Positions 24,001-35,645 of a stretch of DNA of 64,000 nucleotides are shown here, one piece after another. Below the pieces are notes generated by a model, which did not search any database, was not told the origin of the DNA, and was given only the letters and a program-made list of their open reading frames with translations. The position numbers and the translations under genes were made by a program. How positions within the stretch are numbered: the stretch's first letter is position 1; each line of letters begins with the position of its first letter. This DNA comes from Pholis gunnellus (Eukaryota > Chordata > Actinopteri > Perciformes > Pholidae), in the NCBI GenBank assembly GCA_910591455.2, contig OU342817.1, positions 578,526 to 642,525 of the forward strand, given 5' to 3'.

Positions 24001-27000
24001 ATGTTGAACATCAATATCAACAGATTCATAGTCCGTCACGTGACACCAGTTAGAGAGAGAATGTCCTCGTCACAATAACTATGATGTAGTTCCATATATA
24101 TTGAATCAGCCAACAGTCTCAACAACTGACTGTCAGATCAAATAAATAAAGTGATACAAATAATAATAATTATGTTAGAATATAAAATAATATCTCAACA
24201 ATATTTATTGTCAGTTTTTAAATTGAACTGGATGAATTATAAATGATGTATACATCACAAAAGAGACGAAGAGGAAAAGAAAAAGAAGCACAGAGACAGA
24301 AAAGCAGCAGGTCCCCCTCCTGCTCCTCCTCCGCCCCCCCCTCCGTCCTTCCTTCCTCCCTTCCCCCCTCTCACCCTCCCCCCCCTCCTCCTCCTCCTCC
24401 TCCCTCAGAGAGATGCTCACCTCAAAGGGGGGGCCCCGGGGCCCACCGGAGCCGTCCTGCTCGGAGCAGATACCGCCTGGCGGAGGCCTCTTCATGCGGT
24501 CCGCCATCACGGCCAGACCGTCCCCCATCCTGTAGGTGGGCTCCCAGTAGAAGTCCTGCATCTTGACGTTGGGGTACTTGATCTTCTTCTCCATGCTGGC
24601 CGGCTGCAGCTGGTGCTCGTACAGTTTGAGAGGATCCTGAGCCGCCATGTAGAAGGTCTGCTGCTGCTGCTGAGGCTGCTTCATGGACATCTGCATGGGG
24701 GGGATCTTCTGCAGAGCAGCCTGAGCCTGGTTCCACATCTGAGCCGGCTGATCCTGGACCTGCATGTACTGCCCAGACCAGAGACACAAACACAGTAAAC
24801 GTACCGTCAACCTCAGTGTGTGTGTGTGTGTGTGTCTGGTTTAACTGACACTGACCTGCTGCAGACCCGGGTGGTGAGGTGGACTCTTCCCCATCCCGAC
24901 CTGCTGGACCGGTTTGGTGGGAGACTGCTGCTGCTGGCTCATTGCCTGCACCTGCAGCTGGACCGACTGCTGCATGGCCTGGTTCTGGCCCTGGTTCATG
25001 GGGACCGAGGACCCGGGCCCCTGACCCGGCCCGGGACCGGAGGGCCTCTGCTGACTGTAGGGAATGTGGGACTGCTTCCCGGCCTGGCCACCGGCCTGGG
25101 CGTGGACGCCCGGCTGGAGGAACGGACCGGGGACGGACACTCCGGTGGAGAAGGTGAAGCCCGGGTTCACCTGGAGACCCGGGAACGCCACCGGGGGAGG
25201 GATCACGTAGGCCGAGGGGGGGAAACCTGCAGGAACCAAATCAGCTGCCATCAGACAAATGTGGATCCATTTCAGTGAGGCGGCTGAGTGGTCTGGATCC
25301 ATTAAACCAGCGGTCTGCAGACCGGCACCGGGCCACACAGAAAGAATTCATATTAGATTATTTCCGTTTTATTCATTATCAGAGTCTGAAAGATGTTTTA
25401 TTTTGAAAAACGACCGGATTCTCTCCAGATTTCATCCGCCTGAGGCTCTCGACATGTCGAGACGTTTGTCTCGGTCACGTAATCCGTGACCTCAAACATG
25501 CAGCCCGCAAGCTGGAGACGACGAGTCAAACACGTCTGGAGAGCTTCTTTACAAAGAGGAGACAGAAGAAGAGCCGACAACTTCCAAGACAAAGAAAGCT
25601 TCATTTAACAGACAACATCAGGAGTCTAATTAAATATCAGGAGTCTTTCTGACGGACAAGCCCGCTCTGCAGAATAAGAGGAAGATCAGCTGCTGGAGGT
25701 TGTAGATGACGGAGGCCTTAAAGCCTTAAAGTCTGTTTGAGACAACAGCTCTGCTGGTGTTTAGATTAAAGGCTGAATATCCTGAGATCTCCACTAAAGC
25801 ACTGAAACCTGCTTCCATGTCACACATCCTCTCTGTGAAGCGAGATGTTCTGCAGTGACAGCGATCTAACATAACGCAGTAAACTGGACACGAGGACTTC
25901 AGGTGTCATCGTCTCCTTTAACCAGACAAAGAGAAACTGCTGCTCTACACCACAGATGATCAGAACATTTGAAAACGTGAAACACTTTAAGATATTAAAA
26001 CAAAACATGGCTGCAGATTATTATTAATCTGTTAACCCTCTGAACACCCAAACACCCGCCGATGGGACACGAATGACCTTCAAAGAAAGTGTAAAAACTG
26101 TCATTATCGTCAGGTTTTCATCTTTCTGACGGTCCTTGAACACATCATATGAGACGCTTTTTAACGAAGATTAAAATGTTGATATTTAATCAAGAACATT
26201 TTACTCTTCATGTCTCATTTAAAGTCTCTCCACAAAACTAGTGCTGGGCAACTTAACGCGTCATTATCGCGTTAACACGTTAATTCACTAACGCCGACAA
26301 TTATTTCAATATAACTGCTGTTGTGTGAAGAGAATCCTGCTGTTAACAACAGCCTGATGAGTTTAACGTATTTAAACCAAATGTTGTTGACCTTTAGTTC
26401 ATAGAGCAGCACTTTAACACACAAGAGCTCAACACACTACTTTAGATTCACTATGAACTTTAACATAACAATGAGATTAATCACCATTAAACACTGTGAT
26501 CGCTGCCCAGCACTAATAAAAACATTACACTGTGAGCTCCTCAGTGAAACTATGAAGTCATGATTGATTCATCTGAGACCAGCAGTCATGTGACAACAGA
26601 TCTGTGACAGTGTGTGTGTGTGTGTGTGTACCAGGTCTGCTGGGCAGTGGTGGGAAGGCTCCAGGGTGATGGATTGGGATGAACTGGGAAGAGCAGGTGG
26701 TCTGAGTTTGAGTGACGGGACTCTTCTTGGCCTCAGACACCGGAGTCTTCCTCAGCTCCGTCTGCGCCTTCACCTGAAAGAGAGAAAACAAGTCCGACAT
26801 CATCGTCATCATCACCAGAAGGTCTAAATGAGCTCCTCCCTCTGTGGACCGTTCCCACATCTCTACCTGTTTTCCAGCCTCAGCGCTCTTCTCGTGGCCG
26901 GCCTTCTTCAGGTCGCTCTTCCTCTTCCCGTCCCTCTTCAGCTCTCCTTTCCCAGCGGCCCCGTTGCCCTTAACGAAGTCCCGGCGCTCCTTGCCGCTGT

Positions 27001-30000
27001 CCTTCAGGTGATGGCTGCGCGTGGGCTCTCGGCTCTGCTCTCGGGGTTTGATGTTCTCCTTGAAGGTGACGACGGGTCGCTCGCCGCCGTCGGGCCACGA
27101 GCTCTGCGAGCTCTTCCCCGCCGACAGCACCGACTTCAGGCCGGAGTTCCCGCCGTCATTGGGAAGCTGCTCGGCGTTGGACGACTCCTGCAGCACCGGC
27201 GCCTCCTTCTCCTGGGGCTCCTCAACCGCCTGCTCTGGAATGTCAGTGATGAAGACGAGGAGGCCGTCTTCGCTCACCCTGTACTGGATCAGCCTGTAGA
27301 GAGGAGACGGACAACATCATGCTGTAATGAAGAAGACTTGAAACTAGAGATTGAGACCATAAACTCATGTTTACAATGTTTACTGAGGTAATAAATCAAG
27401 AGAGAAGTAGAGTCATTTTCTCATAGACTTCTATACAACCAGAGGAGTCGCCCCCTGGTGGACACTAGAGAGAATGCAGCTTTAACACATGAAGCTTTGA
27501 AGCTTTGAAGAACTTTAAAGAACCGGAGGTTTGTCTCCTGAAGCCAACACAAAGACGTCACAGGACATCGTGGTCCCCGGGTTAGTTTATCTTTCACTGT
27601 GACGGAGCAGATGGAAACTCACCCTGGCTGGTTGTCGGCCACCCATTTGCCCAAACTGATGAGTCTCTGATGTCGAGTGTGGACCGGCAGGCCGTCCCTG
27701 TCCACCAGGATGCCCTGATGACCTTTAGTGAAGTCCAGGGACCTGAAACACCAGCAGTCATCAAAACATGAAAACATTCGGACTGATTCACCGACCAGCA
27801 TCCCACCGTTCAACCCTCATCCCGCCGCTCAACCCTCATCCCGCCGTTCAACCCTCATCCCGCCGTTCAACCCTCATCCCGCCGTTCAACCCTCATCCCG
27901 CCGCTCAACCCTCATCCCTCATCCCGCCGTTCAACCCTCATCCCGCCGTTCAACCCTCATCCCGCCGTACAACCCTCATCCCGCCGCTCAACCCTCATCC
28001 CGCCGTTCAACCCTCATCCCGCCGCTCAACCCTCATCCCGCCGTTCAACCCTCATCCCACCGCCCGATCCGAATCCCACCGCCCGATCCGAATCCCACCG
28101 TTCAACCCTCATCCCGCCGTTCAACCCTCATCCCACCGCTCAACCCTCATCCCGCCGTTCAACCCTCATCCCACCGCCCGATCCGAATCCCACCGTTCAA
28201 CCCTCATCCCGCCGTTCAACCCTCATCCCGCCGTTCAACCCTCATCCCGCCGCTCAACCCTCATCCCGCCGCTCAACCCTCATCCCTCATCCCGCCGTTC
28301 AACCCTCATCCCGCCGTTCAACCCTCATCCCGCCATTCAACCCTCATCCCGCCGCTCAACCCTCATCCCGCCGTTCAACCCTCATCCCACCGCTCAACCC
28401 TCATCCCGCCGTTCAACCCTCATCCCACCGCCCGATCCGAATCCCACCGCCCGATCCGAATCCCACCGTTCAACCCTCATCCCGCCGTTCAACCCTCATC
28501 CCGCCGTTCAACCCTCATCCCGCCGCTCAACCCTCATCCCGCCGTTCAACCCTCATCCCACCGCCCGATCCGAATCCCACCGTTCAACCCTCATCCCGCC
28601 GTTCAACCCTCATCCCGCCGTTCAACCCTCATCCCGCCGTTCAACCCTCATCCCGCCGCTCAACCCTCATCCCGCCGCTCAACCCTCATCCCGCCGTTCA
28701 ACCCTCATCCCGCCGCTCAACCCTCATCCCGCCGTTCAACCCTCATCCCACCGCCCGATCCGAATCCCACCGTTCAACCCTCATCCCGCCGTTCAACCCT
28801 CATCCCACCGTTCAACCCTCATCCCACCGCCCGATCCGAATCCCACCGTTCAACCCTCATCCCACCGTTCAACCCTCATCCCGCCGTTCAACCCTCATCC
28901 CACCGCCCGATCCGAATCCCACCGTTCAACCCTCATCCCACCGCCCGATCCGAATCCCACCACCTGATCCGAATCCCACCGTTCAACCCTCATCCCACCG
29001 TTCAACCCTCATCCCACCGTTCAACCCTCATCCCACCGCCCGATCCGAATCCCACCGTTCAACCCTCATCCCGCCGTTCAACCCTCATCCCGACGTTCAA
29101 CCCTCATCCCGCCGTTCAACCCTCATCCCGCCGCTCAACCCTCATCCCTCATCCTGCCGTTCAACCCTCATCCCGCCGTTCAACCCTCATCCCGCCATTC
29201 AACCCTCATCCCGCCGCTCAACCCTCATCCCGCCGTTCAACCCTCATCCCACCGCTCAACCCTCATCCCACCGCTCAACCCTCATCCCGCCGTTCAACCC
29301 TCATCCCACCGCCCGATCCGAATCCCACCGCCCGATCCGAATCCCACCGTTAGACCCTCATCCCGCCGTTCAACCCTCATCCCGCCGTTCAACCCTCATC
29401 CCGCCGTTCAACCCTCATCCCGCCGCTCAACCCTCATCCCGCCGTTCAACCCTCATCCCACCGCCCGATCCGAATCCCACCGTTCAACCCTCATCCCGCC
29501 GTTCAACCCTCATCCCGCCGTTCAACCCTCATCCCGCCGCTCAACCCTCATCCCGCCGTTCAACCCTCATCCCGCCGCTCAACCCTCATCCCGCCGTTCA
29601 ACCCTCATCCCACCGCCCGATCCGAATCCCACCGCCCGATCCGAATCCCACCGTTCAACCCTCATCCCGCCGTTCAACCCTCATCCCGCCGTTCAACCCT
29701 CATCCCGCCGCTCAACCCTCATCCCGCCGTTCAACCCTCATCCCGCCGCTCAACCCTCATCCCGCCGTTCAACCCTCATCCCACCGCCCGATCCGAATCC
29801 CACCGCCCGATCCGAATCCCACCGTTCAACCCTCATCCCGCCGTTCAACCCTCATCCCACCGTTCAACCCTCATCCCACCGCCCGATCCGAATCCCACCG
29901 CCCGATCCGAATCCCACCGTTCAACCCTCATCCCACCGTTCAACCCTCATCCCGCCGTTCAACCCTCATCCCGCCGTTCAACCCTCATCCCACCGCCCGA

Positions 30001-31786
30001 TCCGAATCCCACCGTTCAACCCTCATCCCGCCGTTCAACCCTCATCCCGCCGTTCAACCCTCATCCCACCGTTCAACCCTCATCCCACCGCCCGATCCGA
30101 ATCCCACCGCCCGATCCGAATCCCACCGTTCAACCCTCATCCCGCCGTTCAACCCTCATCCCACCGCCCGATCCGAATCCCACCGTTCAACCCTCTTCCC
30201 GCCGTTCAACCCTCATCCCGCCGCTCAACCCTCATCCCGCCGTTCAACCCTCATCCCACCGCTCAACCCTCATCCCGCCGTTCAACCCTCATTCCACCGC
30301 CCGATCCGAATCCCACCGCCCGATCCGAATCCCACCGCTCAACCCTCATCCCGCCGTTCAACCCTCATCCCACCGCCCGATCCGAATCCCACCGCCCGAT
30401 CCGAATCCCACCGTTCAACCCTCATCCCGCCGTTCAACCCTCATCCCACCGTTCAACCCTCATCCCACCGCCTGATCCGAATCCCACCGCCCGATCCGAA
30501 TCCCACCGTTCAACCCTCATCCCGCCGTTCAACCCTCATCCCGCCGTTCAACCCTCATCCCACCGCTCAACCCTCATCCCGCCGTTCAACCCTCATCCCA
30601 CCGCCCGATCCGAATCCCACCGTTCAACCCTCATCCCGCCGTTCAACCCTCATCCCACCGCTCAACCCTCATCCCGCCGCTAGACCCTCATCCCACCTCC
30701 AGACCCTCATCCCAGGACTTAATTGAAGGAGGGAGTACCTCAGAGCAGGCCGGAGCGCCAGGAAACCCTGCAGCTCAAACTCCTCTGGAAGGGGCGTCGC
30801 TGTGGAAAAAATAAACAAACCTTGAGCTTCACAGGGAGAGCAGCTTCTATTCTGAAGAGACGGCAGGCTACAAATACTACATCCAACATAGAAGCTTTGG
30901 TTCCTGGACTTGTTGTCCACTATCATAAAACCTGATTAACCTGAAGAGGACTCAGACCAGAGCTCACATGGATCACTGATAGAGAATCAATACCAGAGGG
31001 CGTCCTACCTGAGGAACAGGACACGTCGTCCTCTTTGGGCTGGAAACTGTTGAGGATGGAGACCAGCCAGGGCCAGATACTGAGAGAGTGGGAATAAGGA
31101 GTTAAACTTCCTGTCCAGTAACGGTCAAAACAACATTTAGACAACACGACAGAAGACTTACTGCTGCCTCTGGTCCACGGCGGCCTCGGGGAAGACGCTG
31201 GGTCTCAGCTTCAGCCAGTCCAGAGACACTTTAATGGCCGGCAGAGGACACTCCCCCATGATCTCCTCTCCTCGGTTCTTGTTGAGCAGAGCACGGCTGC
31301 ACATGACACCCAGGAAGGACACTGAGGGGAAGTCAAACACCATGAACGTCTGTCTCCTCATACAAACCAAACACACATCAAACACACACAGATGTAAAGA
31401 GTCATGAACCTTTAACTAAGCTAGCAGCAACGTTAGCCCACCGGCGGGATGGAAAAGCATGCTTTAATAAATAGAGCTGTTGGTCTGTGGTCTGGGTTTA
31501 TCTCAGCAGAGCTGCAGAACTTCAGCTGGTATTGCAGTGGTACGATGCAGTGGTACGATGCAGTGGTACGATGCAGTGGTACGATGCAGTGGTACGATGC
31601 AGTGGTAAGATGAGTGTTCTTACTGAAGAGTCCGAGCAGCTGGAACCAGCCGACCTGCTGCTCGCTGCTGTAGCTCTGTTCTCCACCGTCGGCGGTCAGG
31701 TCTCTGAGGTGGTGGAGCTCAAACAGGTTGATGACGGTGATGTGGACCAGCTGCTGAGCACTGAATGCCTTCTGCAGGATCAGCCT

Positions 31787-31822
<36 letters not shown>

Positions 31823-34526
31823 AAGCCGGGTCATCAAACAATCCCTTTTAAAGGTCTCACTGCATGCAGGAATAACACCTGTGTGGACAGTGTTTCACCT
31901 GAAACTGCTCCTCCAGTTTCTCCCTCAGGACGTCCAGCTTGTCCAGACTCTTGCTCAGGTAGACGTGACCGTGAAACTTGATGAAGGCCCGGATGAAATC
32001 CGACACGCTCCACTTGGTTTTCACCTCATCGCGGCTGCAGAAACACGGAGGATTTGACGGTGAAGAACATCGTCACAGGGATAAGATATCTAGAAGTTTA
32101 TTTCCTGTCAGCGGGAACTAGAGACTCGGTTCTAAACCAGTTAGTGTGGTCCAGAGTTACTGGTTCTGCTGTCGGTACTCTGGACTCTCTGTCTGTCTCT
32201 CTGTTTCCTTCTTCTTGTCTCCTATTTATTGTTTCCTTCCTCTTGTTTCCTATTTCCTTCTTCTTGTCTCCTATTTATTGTTTCCTACTTCTTGTTTCCT
32301 ATTTTTTGTTTCCTTCTTGTTTCCTATTTTTTGTTTCCTTCTTGTTTCCTATTTTTTGTTTCCTTCTTGTTTCCTACTTCTTGTTTCCTACTTCTTGTTT
32401 CCTACTTCTTGTTTCCTTCTCGTTTCCTATTTTTTGTTTTCTTCTTGTTTCCTTCTCGTTTCCTTCTCGTTTCCTGTGACTGAACCCTCCGTTACCTCTC
32501 CAGAGCCTTGGACAGAGCCTTCTGCAGGTTGGTGGAGGCTGCTGGGAAAGGGAACTTGACGGCGATGCTGCGGCAGTAGTAGAAGATGGTGGTGAGGTGG
32601 TCTCCTTTAGAGGAGGCCAGGATGGCCAGCTGGTTGTAGGGCTGACCTGCAGGAGGAGCACAAAGAGGAGCAACAATCAACACACACACACACACACGCA
32701 CACACACCGGGAGGAACTACAAACATGGAGCCATCAACACACCGGGAGGAACTACAAACATGGCCACTCTAACCCGAGGGCGCCATTTATTGTTTCTCTT
32801 TTTACCATGTTCAGTGTCTTTGGGTACCTTTTAAAGCGCTATACAAATAAAATGTATTATTATTTTGCAACGTTTACTTAGCTAGCTTAGCACAAACACT
32901 GGAAGCGGGGGGAAACTGCTAGCCTCGTAGCTCCGGACTCACCGTTGGAGGGGACCAGCTGAGCTGCGTGTCGATAGTACGACTCCGCCTGGCTGGTCTG
33001 GTTACGATAACGAGCTGGAAGAGAACAAGTCTGTTTTTAAAATATGCAACACGATCACAGGAAGGAGCTCCGGTGGACGTGGACGTTTCCTCACCGATGT
33101 CTCCGAGGTGGACGAGGCAGTGCTGGCAGATGTAGGAACACGAGCTGGGCTGCGGCGTGACGATGGCGCCGCCGACGTTCTGCTTATTGCTGATGATGCC
33201 GAGCTGAGACGACTTGACGCGGCACGGGAGGTCCACGTTGAACACGGTGCACAACTCCTGTAGTAACTGGAGACAACACGAGTCACGTCAATACCAAGGA
33301 GAGAGGAGAGAGGAGAGGAGAGAAGAGAGAGGAGAGAGGAGAGGAGAGAGGAGAGGAGAGAGAGGAGAGGAGAGAGGAGAGAGGAGAGAGGAGAGGAGAG
33401 GAGAGGAGAGAGAGGAGAGAGAGGAGGGGAGAGAGAGGAGAGAGGAGAGAGGAGAGAGAAGAGAGGAGAGGAGAGAGGAGAGGAGAGAGGAGAGAGGAGA
33501 GAGAAGAGAGGAGAGGAGAGGAGAGAGAGGAGAGAGAGGAGGGGAGAAGAGAGGAGAGGAGAGGAGAGGGGAGAGAGGAGAGAGGAGAGAGAAGAGAGGA
33601 GAGGAGAGGAGAGAGAGGAGAGAGAGGAGAGAGAGGAGAGGAGAGGAGAGGGGAGAGAGGAGAGAGGAGAGAGGAGAGAGGAGAGGAGAGGTCATGGTTC
33701 TGTTTCCATAGAGGAGCAGGACTTTTATTTTGAAGAGAAAATCAAGACCACAGAGAGAGAAAGAATGCTCTGAAACTGCTCTTGGAGACTATTTCCTAGT
33801 TCCATTCCATAGTTTGACCGATGAAGCTGATTCTGATCCCCATGTCGAACCTGATCCTGCCTGGTCTGCTGGTCCCCCATGAGCCCTGAACCCTACCTGT
33901 GTGTAGAAACCACTCGCTGCCTCCAGGAACAGCGACAGGTTGGCCTGGACCTCGCTGCGGTTGGGGTTGGCCCGGTTCTTGGCCTGGCTCTGCAGGGTGG
34001 TGATCTGGTTCTTAAAAGCGTGATTCCACCTGCAGGGAACACAGAGAACATCATCGATGGGGGGTAAAGAAGAGCGTTTTCTTTGTTGTCCTGGTTTCAA
34101 GCGGAGCAGCTTACAGGTCTTGCTCCACCTTCTTGTCCAGAGCGTACTCCAGGTCGGTCACCAGCATCTTCTGGTACAGATCCTGCAGAGCCTGCCGGGA
34201 CGTCCACACCTCAGCCGCCCCGAGCTTCGAATCTAACGCACCCAGAGAGAAGAAACCCGTGAACATGAATACATCAATGTAAACTAAAGAACATCTTAAA
34301 CTAAAGAACATCTAGTGAATTAAAGAACATCTTAAACTAAAGAACATCGAGTGAACTAAAGAACATTTGTTAGTGAAGAGGTTGTTAGAGGATGTTTTGA
34401 GGTGATGGTGCAGAACTCTTACCTGTCATGTCCGCCTTCAGGGCTTCTGCCTGTCTGCTCGATGTAAACAAGAGAAGAGAAGGTGAGACGGTTCATCAGA
34501 AACAGACAGACAGAGACACAGAGACA

Positions 34527-34583
<57 letters not shown>

Positions 34584-35335
34584 AGACCTCCTTCCTGTTT
34601 GTGGATGAGCTAACAGCTAACACACCTGACAGCGATGCAGATACTGTCACTTAATAACATGTAACGGGCTCGTTACGTGAACAGCAGTGACACAGTTTTG
34701 ATATTTGGGCTCCGACTACTGCCTGGTTCCCAACATGCGACGAAAACACGATACAAAACAACACAAAAACAAGCCCACCCAGCTAGCTACTTATCAACGT
34801 GTCTCCGGCCAGTTAAATAAAAACAACAACACACACACAGCTGAATAATCTTTAAGTGGTGCTAATGAACCGATGTGACCGGTAATATGTGACAGCAGCT
34901 AATGCTAACCTGACATCCGCAGAAAAGACGCTGCCGAGCTAATGCTAACTAGCAATAACACACCACCACGTCTCTGTGTGTGTGTGCGTGTGTGTGTGTG
35001 TGTGTGCGTGTGTGTGTGAGTGAGTGTGGCGGTAACATGAAGCCTTTAAATCAGACTATAAGCGTTACTTATGAATAAAACGACACCAACTTGTGTGAAA
35101 TATTAAATATAGTTAATTTAAAACGTGAGTGCGTTAGCATCGACTGTTTGTTGATATGTAGCTAGCTAGCGCTAAAACGTTTTAAGCTAGCTTTAGCGTT
35201 AGCCACCGAAAACAAAACAAATCCACCTGATGAACGAACAACGTCCGTTTATGAGCCGCAAACCACCGCGTGTGTTACCGGTAGAGGACACCGGACCGGA
35301 GGGTCTTACCGGAGGTACTGAGCGATGAGGTTCAT
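18083..35335 (-). CDS. smg7: SMG7 nonsense-mediated mRNA decay factor
   Basis: Adaptor that binds phosphorylated UPF1 through a 14-3-3-like domain and recruits decay factors in nonsense-mediated decay. Coding exons: 35335-35310, 34454-34423, 34232-34115, 34029-33897, 33266-33095, 33014-32943, 32646-32496, 32034-31899, 31786-31624, 31321-31162, 31079-31009, 30799-30739, 27742-27623, 27293-26867, 26773-26632, 25226-24856, 24768-24421, 23817-23674, 21179-21102, 19429-19279, 19184-19014, 18815-18655, 18196-18083. They sum to 3522 nt, 1173 aa, all in phase. The protein starts MNLIAQYLRQAEALKADM. The 14-3-3-like and helical-hairpin regions (residues about 1-500) are near-identical to mammals, for example LQDLYQKMLVTDLEYALDKK. 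A low-complexity tail has QFIPIHHPGAFPPLPSRPGF, the exon-18 block LLPPDLLKTLADFEEEEELV and a C-terminus ending GAMNPPH. Introns are packed with minisatellites. Confidence 0.97.
18215..18366. repeat. 9-bp (GCTAATGAT)n repeat
   Basis: Alternating gctaatgat, gctaataat and gctaatgtt units directly adjoining the last smg7 coding exon, in its final intron. Confidence 0.9.
18415..19012. repeat. CCCTCTGGAC/CCCTCAGAAC decamer-like repeats
   Basis: Two blocks (about 18415-18520 and 18865-19010) of loosely repeated ccctctggac, cctctgaacc and ccctgatccc flank smg7 exon 22. The shared unit suggests one repeat that spread across the exon's two flanks. Confidence 0.8.
19430..20274. other. smg7 intron 19, unique-looking part
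   Basis: No exon recognised between exon 20 and the 53-bp array. Ordinary intronic sequence. Confidence 0.4.
20275..21087. repeat. 53-bp minisatellite in smg7 intron 19, about 15 copies
   Basis: The unit contains gctaacgttagcgtcagacg, then tctggatcttaagttatc, then agaggaacaagctga. Spacing between successive gctaacg motifs is 53 bp. Each unit holds the palindromes AACGTT, GACGTC and CTTAAG. The array ends 15 bp from the donor of the 78-bp exon 19 (21179-21102). Confidence 0.95.
21665..23470. repeat. About 32-bp minisatellite in smg7 intron 18, more than 50 copies
   Basis: The unit is ctctgatggttaacgtttaa plus actttatttaca, with 28-31-bp variants lacking ct or aca. It contains the palindromes GTTAAC and GTTTAAAC. 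On the smg7 sense (minus) strand every unit carries AATAAA. Larger blocks recur, for example about 22060-22330 resembles 22840-23110, so the array has higher-order structure. Confidence 0.95.
23818..24420. other. smg7 intron 17
   Basis: Contains a GAA/GGA-rich stretch at 23835-23885 and pyrimidine-rich sequence around 24310-24405. No further exon recognised. Confidence 0.4.
25300..26010. mobile_element. Possible hAT-type transposon remnant in smg7 intron 15
   Basis: The phrase gcagaccggcaccgggcc followed by cacagaaagaattcat near 25315-25350 resembles the ends of an abundant fish hAT-like family. The following 600 bp reads like decayed coding sequence with multiple stops (for example gacctcaaacatgcagcccg). 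No intact frame or second terminus was found. Confidence 0.35.
26239..26515. mobile_element. 277-bp MITE with 12-bp TAGTGCTGGGCA inverted termini
   Basis: Perfect terminal inverted repeats tagtgctgggca (26239-26250) and tgcccagcacta (26504-26515), with no coding capacity. Flanking 8-mers cacaaaac and ataaaaac agree at five of eight positions, which would fit an imperfect hAT-type target duplication. Located in smg7 intron 15. A truncated copy in inverse orientation lies at 12535-12740. Confidence 0.8.
27311..27497 (-). mobile_element. Dispersed repeat shared with lamc2 intron (copy 1)
   Basis: About 185 bp that is almost identical, in reverse complement, to 58822-59005, including the phrases tagtgtccaccagggggcga and gtaaacatgagtttatggtc. 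Non-coding, SINE- or MITE-like in size. It begins only about 18 bp upstream of the smg7 exon 14 acceptor. Confidence 0.85.
27797..30712. repeat. 2.9-kb minisatellite of two 19-bp unit types in smg7 intron 12
   Basis: About 150 copies of unit A cccgccgttcaaccctcat (with cccacc and gctcaa variants) interspersed with unit B cccaccgcccgatccgaat. Because 19 is not a multiple of 3, long artificial open frames of up to 541 codons arise on the plus strand. B units often come in pairs, and whole A/B strings recur. The smg7 transcript reads the G-rich strand (GGGATGAGGG...). Confidence 0.97.
31537..31608. repeat. 13-bp repeat (cagtggtacgatg)n
   Basis: Five to six tandem copies 12 bp from the donor of smg7 exon 9. 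Confidence 0.9.
31788..31817. repeat. (CA)n abutting the smg7 exon 9 acceptor
   Basis: On the sense strand the intron ends (TG)n-CAG, so the microsatellite replaces the usual pyrimidine tract. Confidence 0.9.
32200..32476. repeat. TTTCCTTCTTG-type low-complexity repeat
   Basis: Degenerate 11-12-bp units (tgtttccttctt, tgtttcctattt) in smg7 intron 7. In the transcript this is a purine-rich GAA/GGA repeat, the composition of splicing enhancers. Confidence 0.9.
33296..33692. repeat. 400-bp GAGAG/GGAGA homopurine tract
   Basis: Uninterrupted purine strand made of agaggagagg and agagagagg units in smg7 intron 4. It has mirror symmetry of the kind associated with triplex (H-DNA). The transcript strand is all pyrimidine. 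Confidence 0.95.
34528..34580. repeat. (CA)n microsatellite in smg7 intron 1
   Basis: About 26 perfect repeats. A second GT-rich run lies at 34974-35022. Confidence 0.95.
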
Positions 35336-35393
35336 CCTGCCGGATCCACCGGTCTATCACACAACGACGGGTCCAGAAGCTAACGCTCCTACC

Positions 35394-35405
35394 GCCGCCA
35401 TCTTG
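35394..35405 (-). promoter_or_regulatory. YY1-type core motif at the smg7 promoter
   Basis: The minus strand reads CAAGATGGCGGC, the classical YY1 consensus found near start sites of many housekeeping genes. It sits 59 bp upstream of the smg7 ATG, where a short 5' UTR would begin. Function is inferred from the consensus only. Confidence 0.6.
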
Positions 35406-35443
35406 TTTCTGTGTGGGTCAGACAGGGCCCGGCGGATGGGAGG

Positions 35444-35645
35444 AGGAGGAGGAGGAGGAGGAGGAGAGAGGAGAGAGGAGAGAGGAAAGGAGAGAGGAAA
35501 GGAGAGAGGAGATGGGAGAGGGGAGAGAGGAGGAAGAGGAGGAGGAGAGAGGAGAGAGGAGAGAGGAGAGTGGAAAGGAGAGAGGAGAGAGGAAAGGAGA
35601 GAGGAGATGGGAGAGGGGAGAGGGGAGAGAGGAGGAAGAGGAGGA
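35444..35645. repeat. GGA-rich homopurine block at the smg7 5' flank
   Basis: About 200 bp of purines (gaggaggagg, gagaggaaagg). It lies directly upstream of the smg7 promoter. Confidence 0.9.

Noticed and set aside
27728..29353. 541-codon and 399-codon plus-strand open frames (PSSRRSTLIPPFNPHP repeats)
   Set aside because: They are read-through of a 19-bp tandem array in an smg7 intron. All frames give the same kind of peptide, and no splice sites or conserved domain support a protein.
33214..33711. GERREERRGER-type 165-codon frame and its leucine/serine-rich complement
   Set aside because: Product of the homopurine tract.
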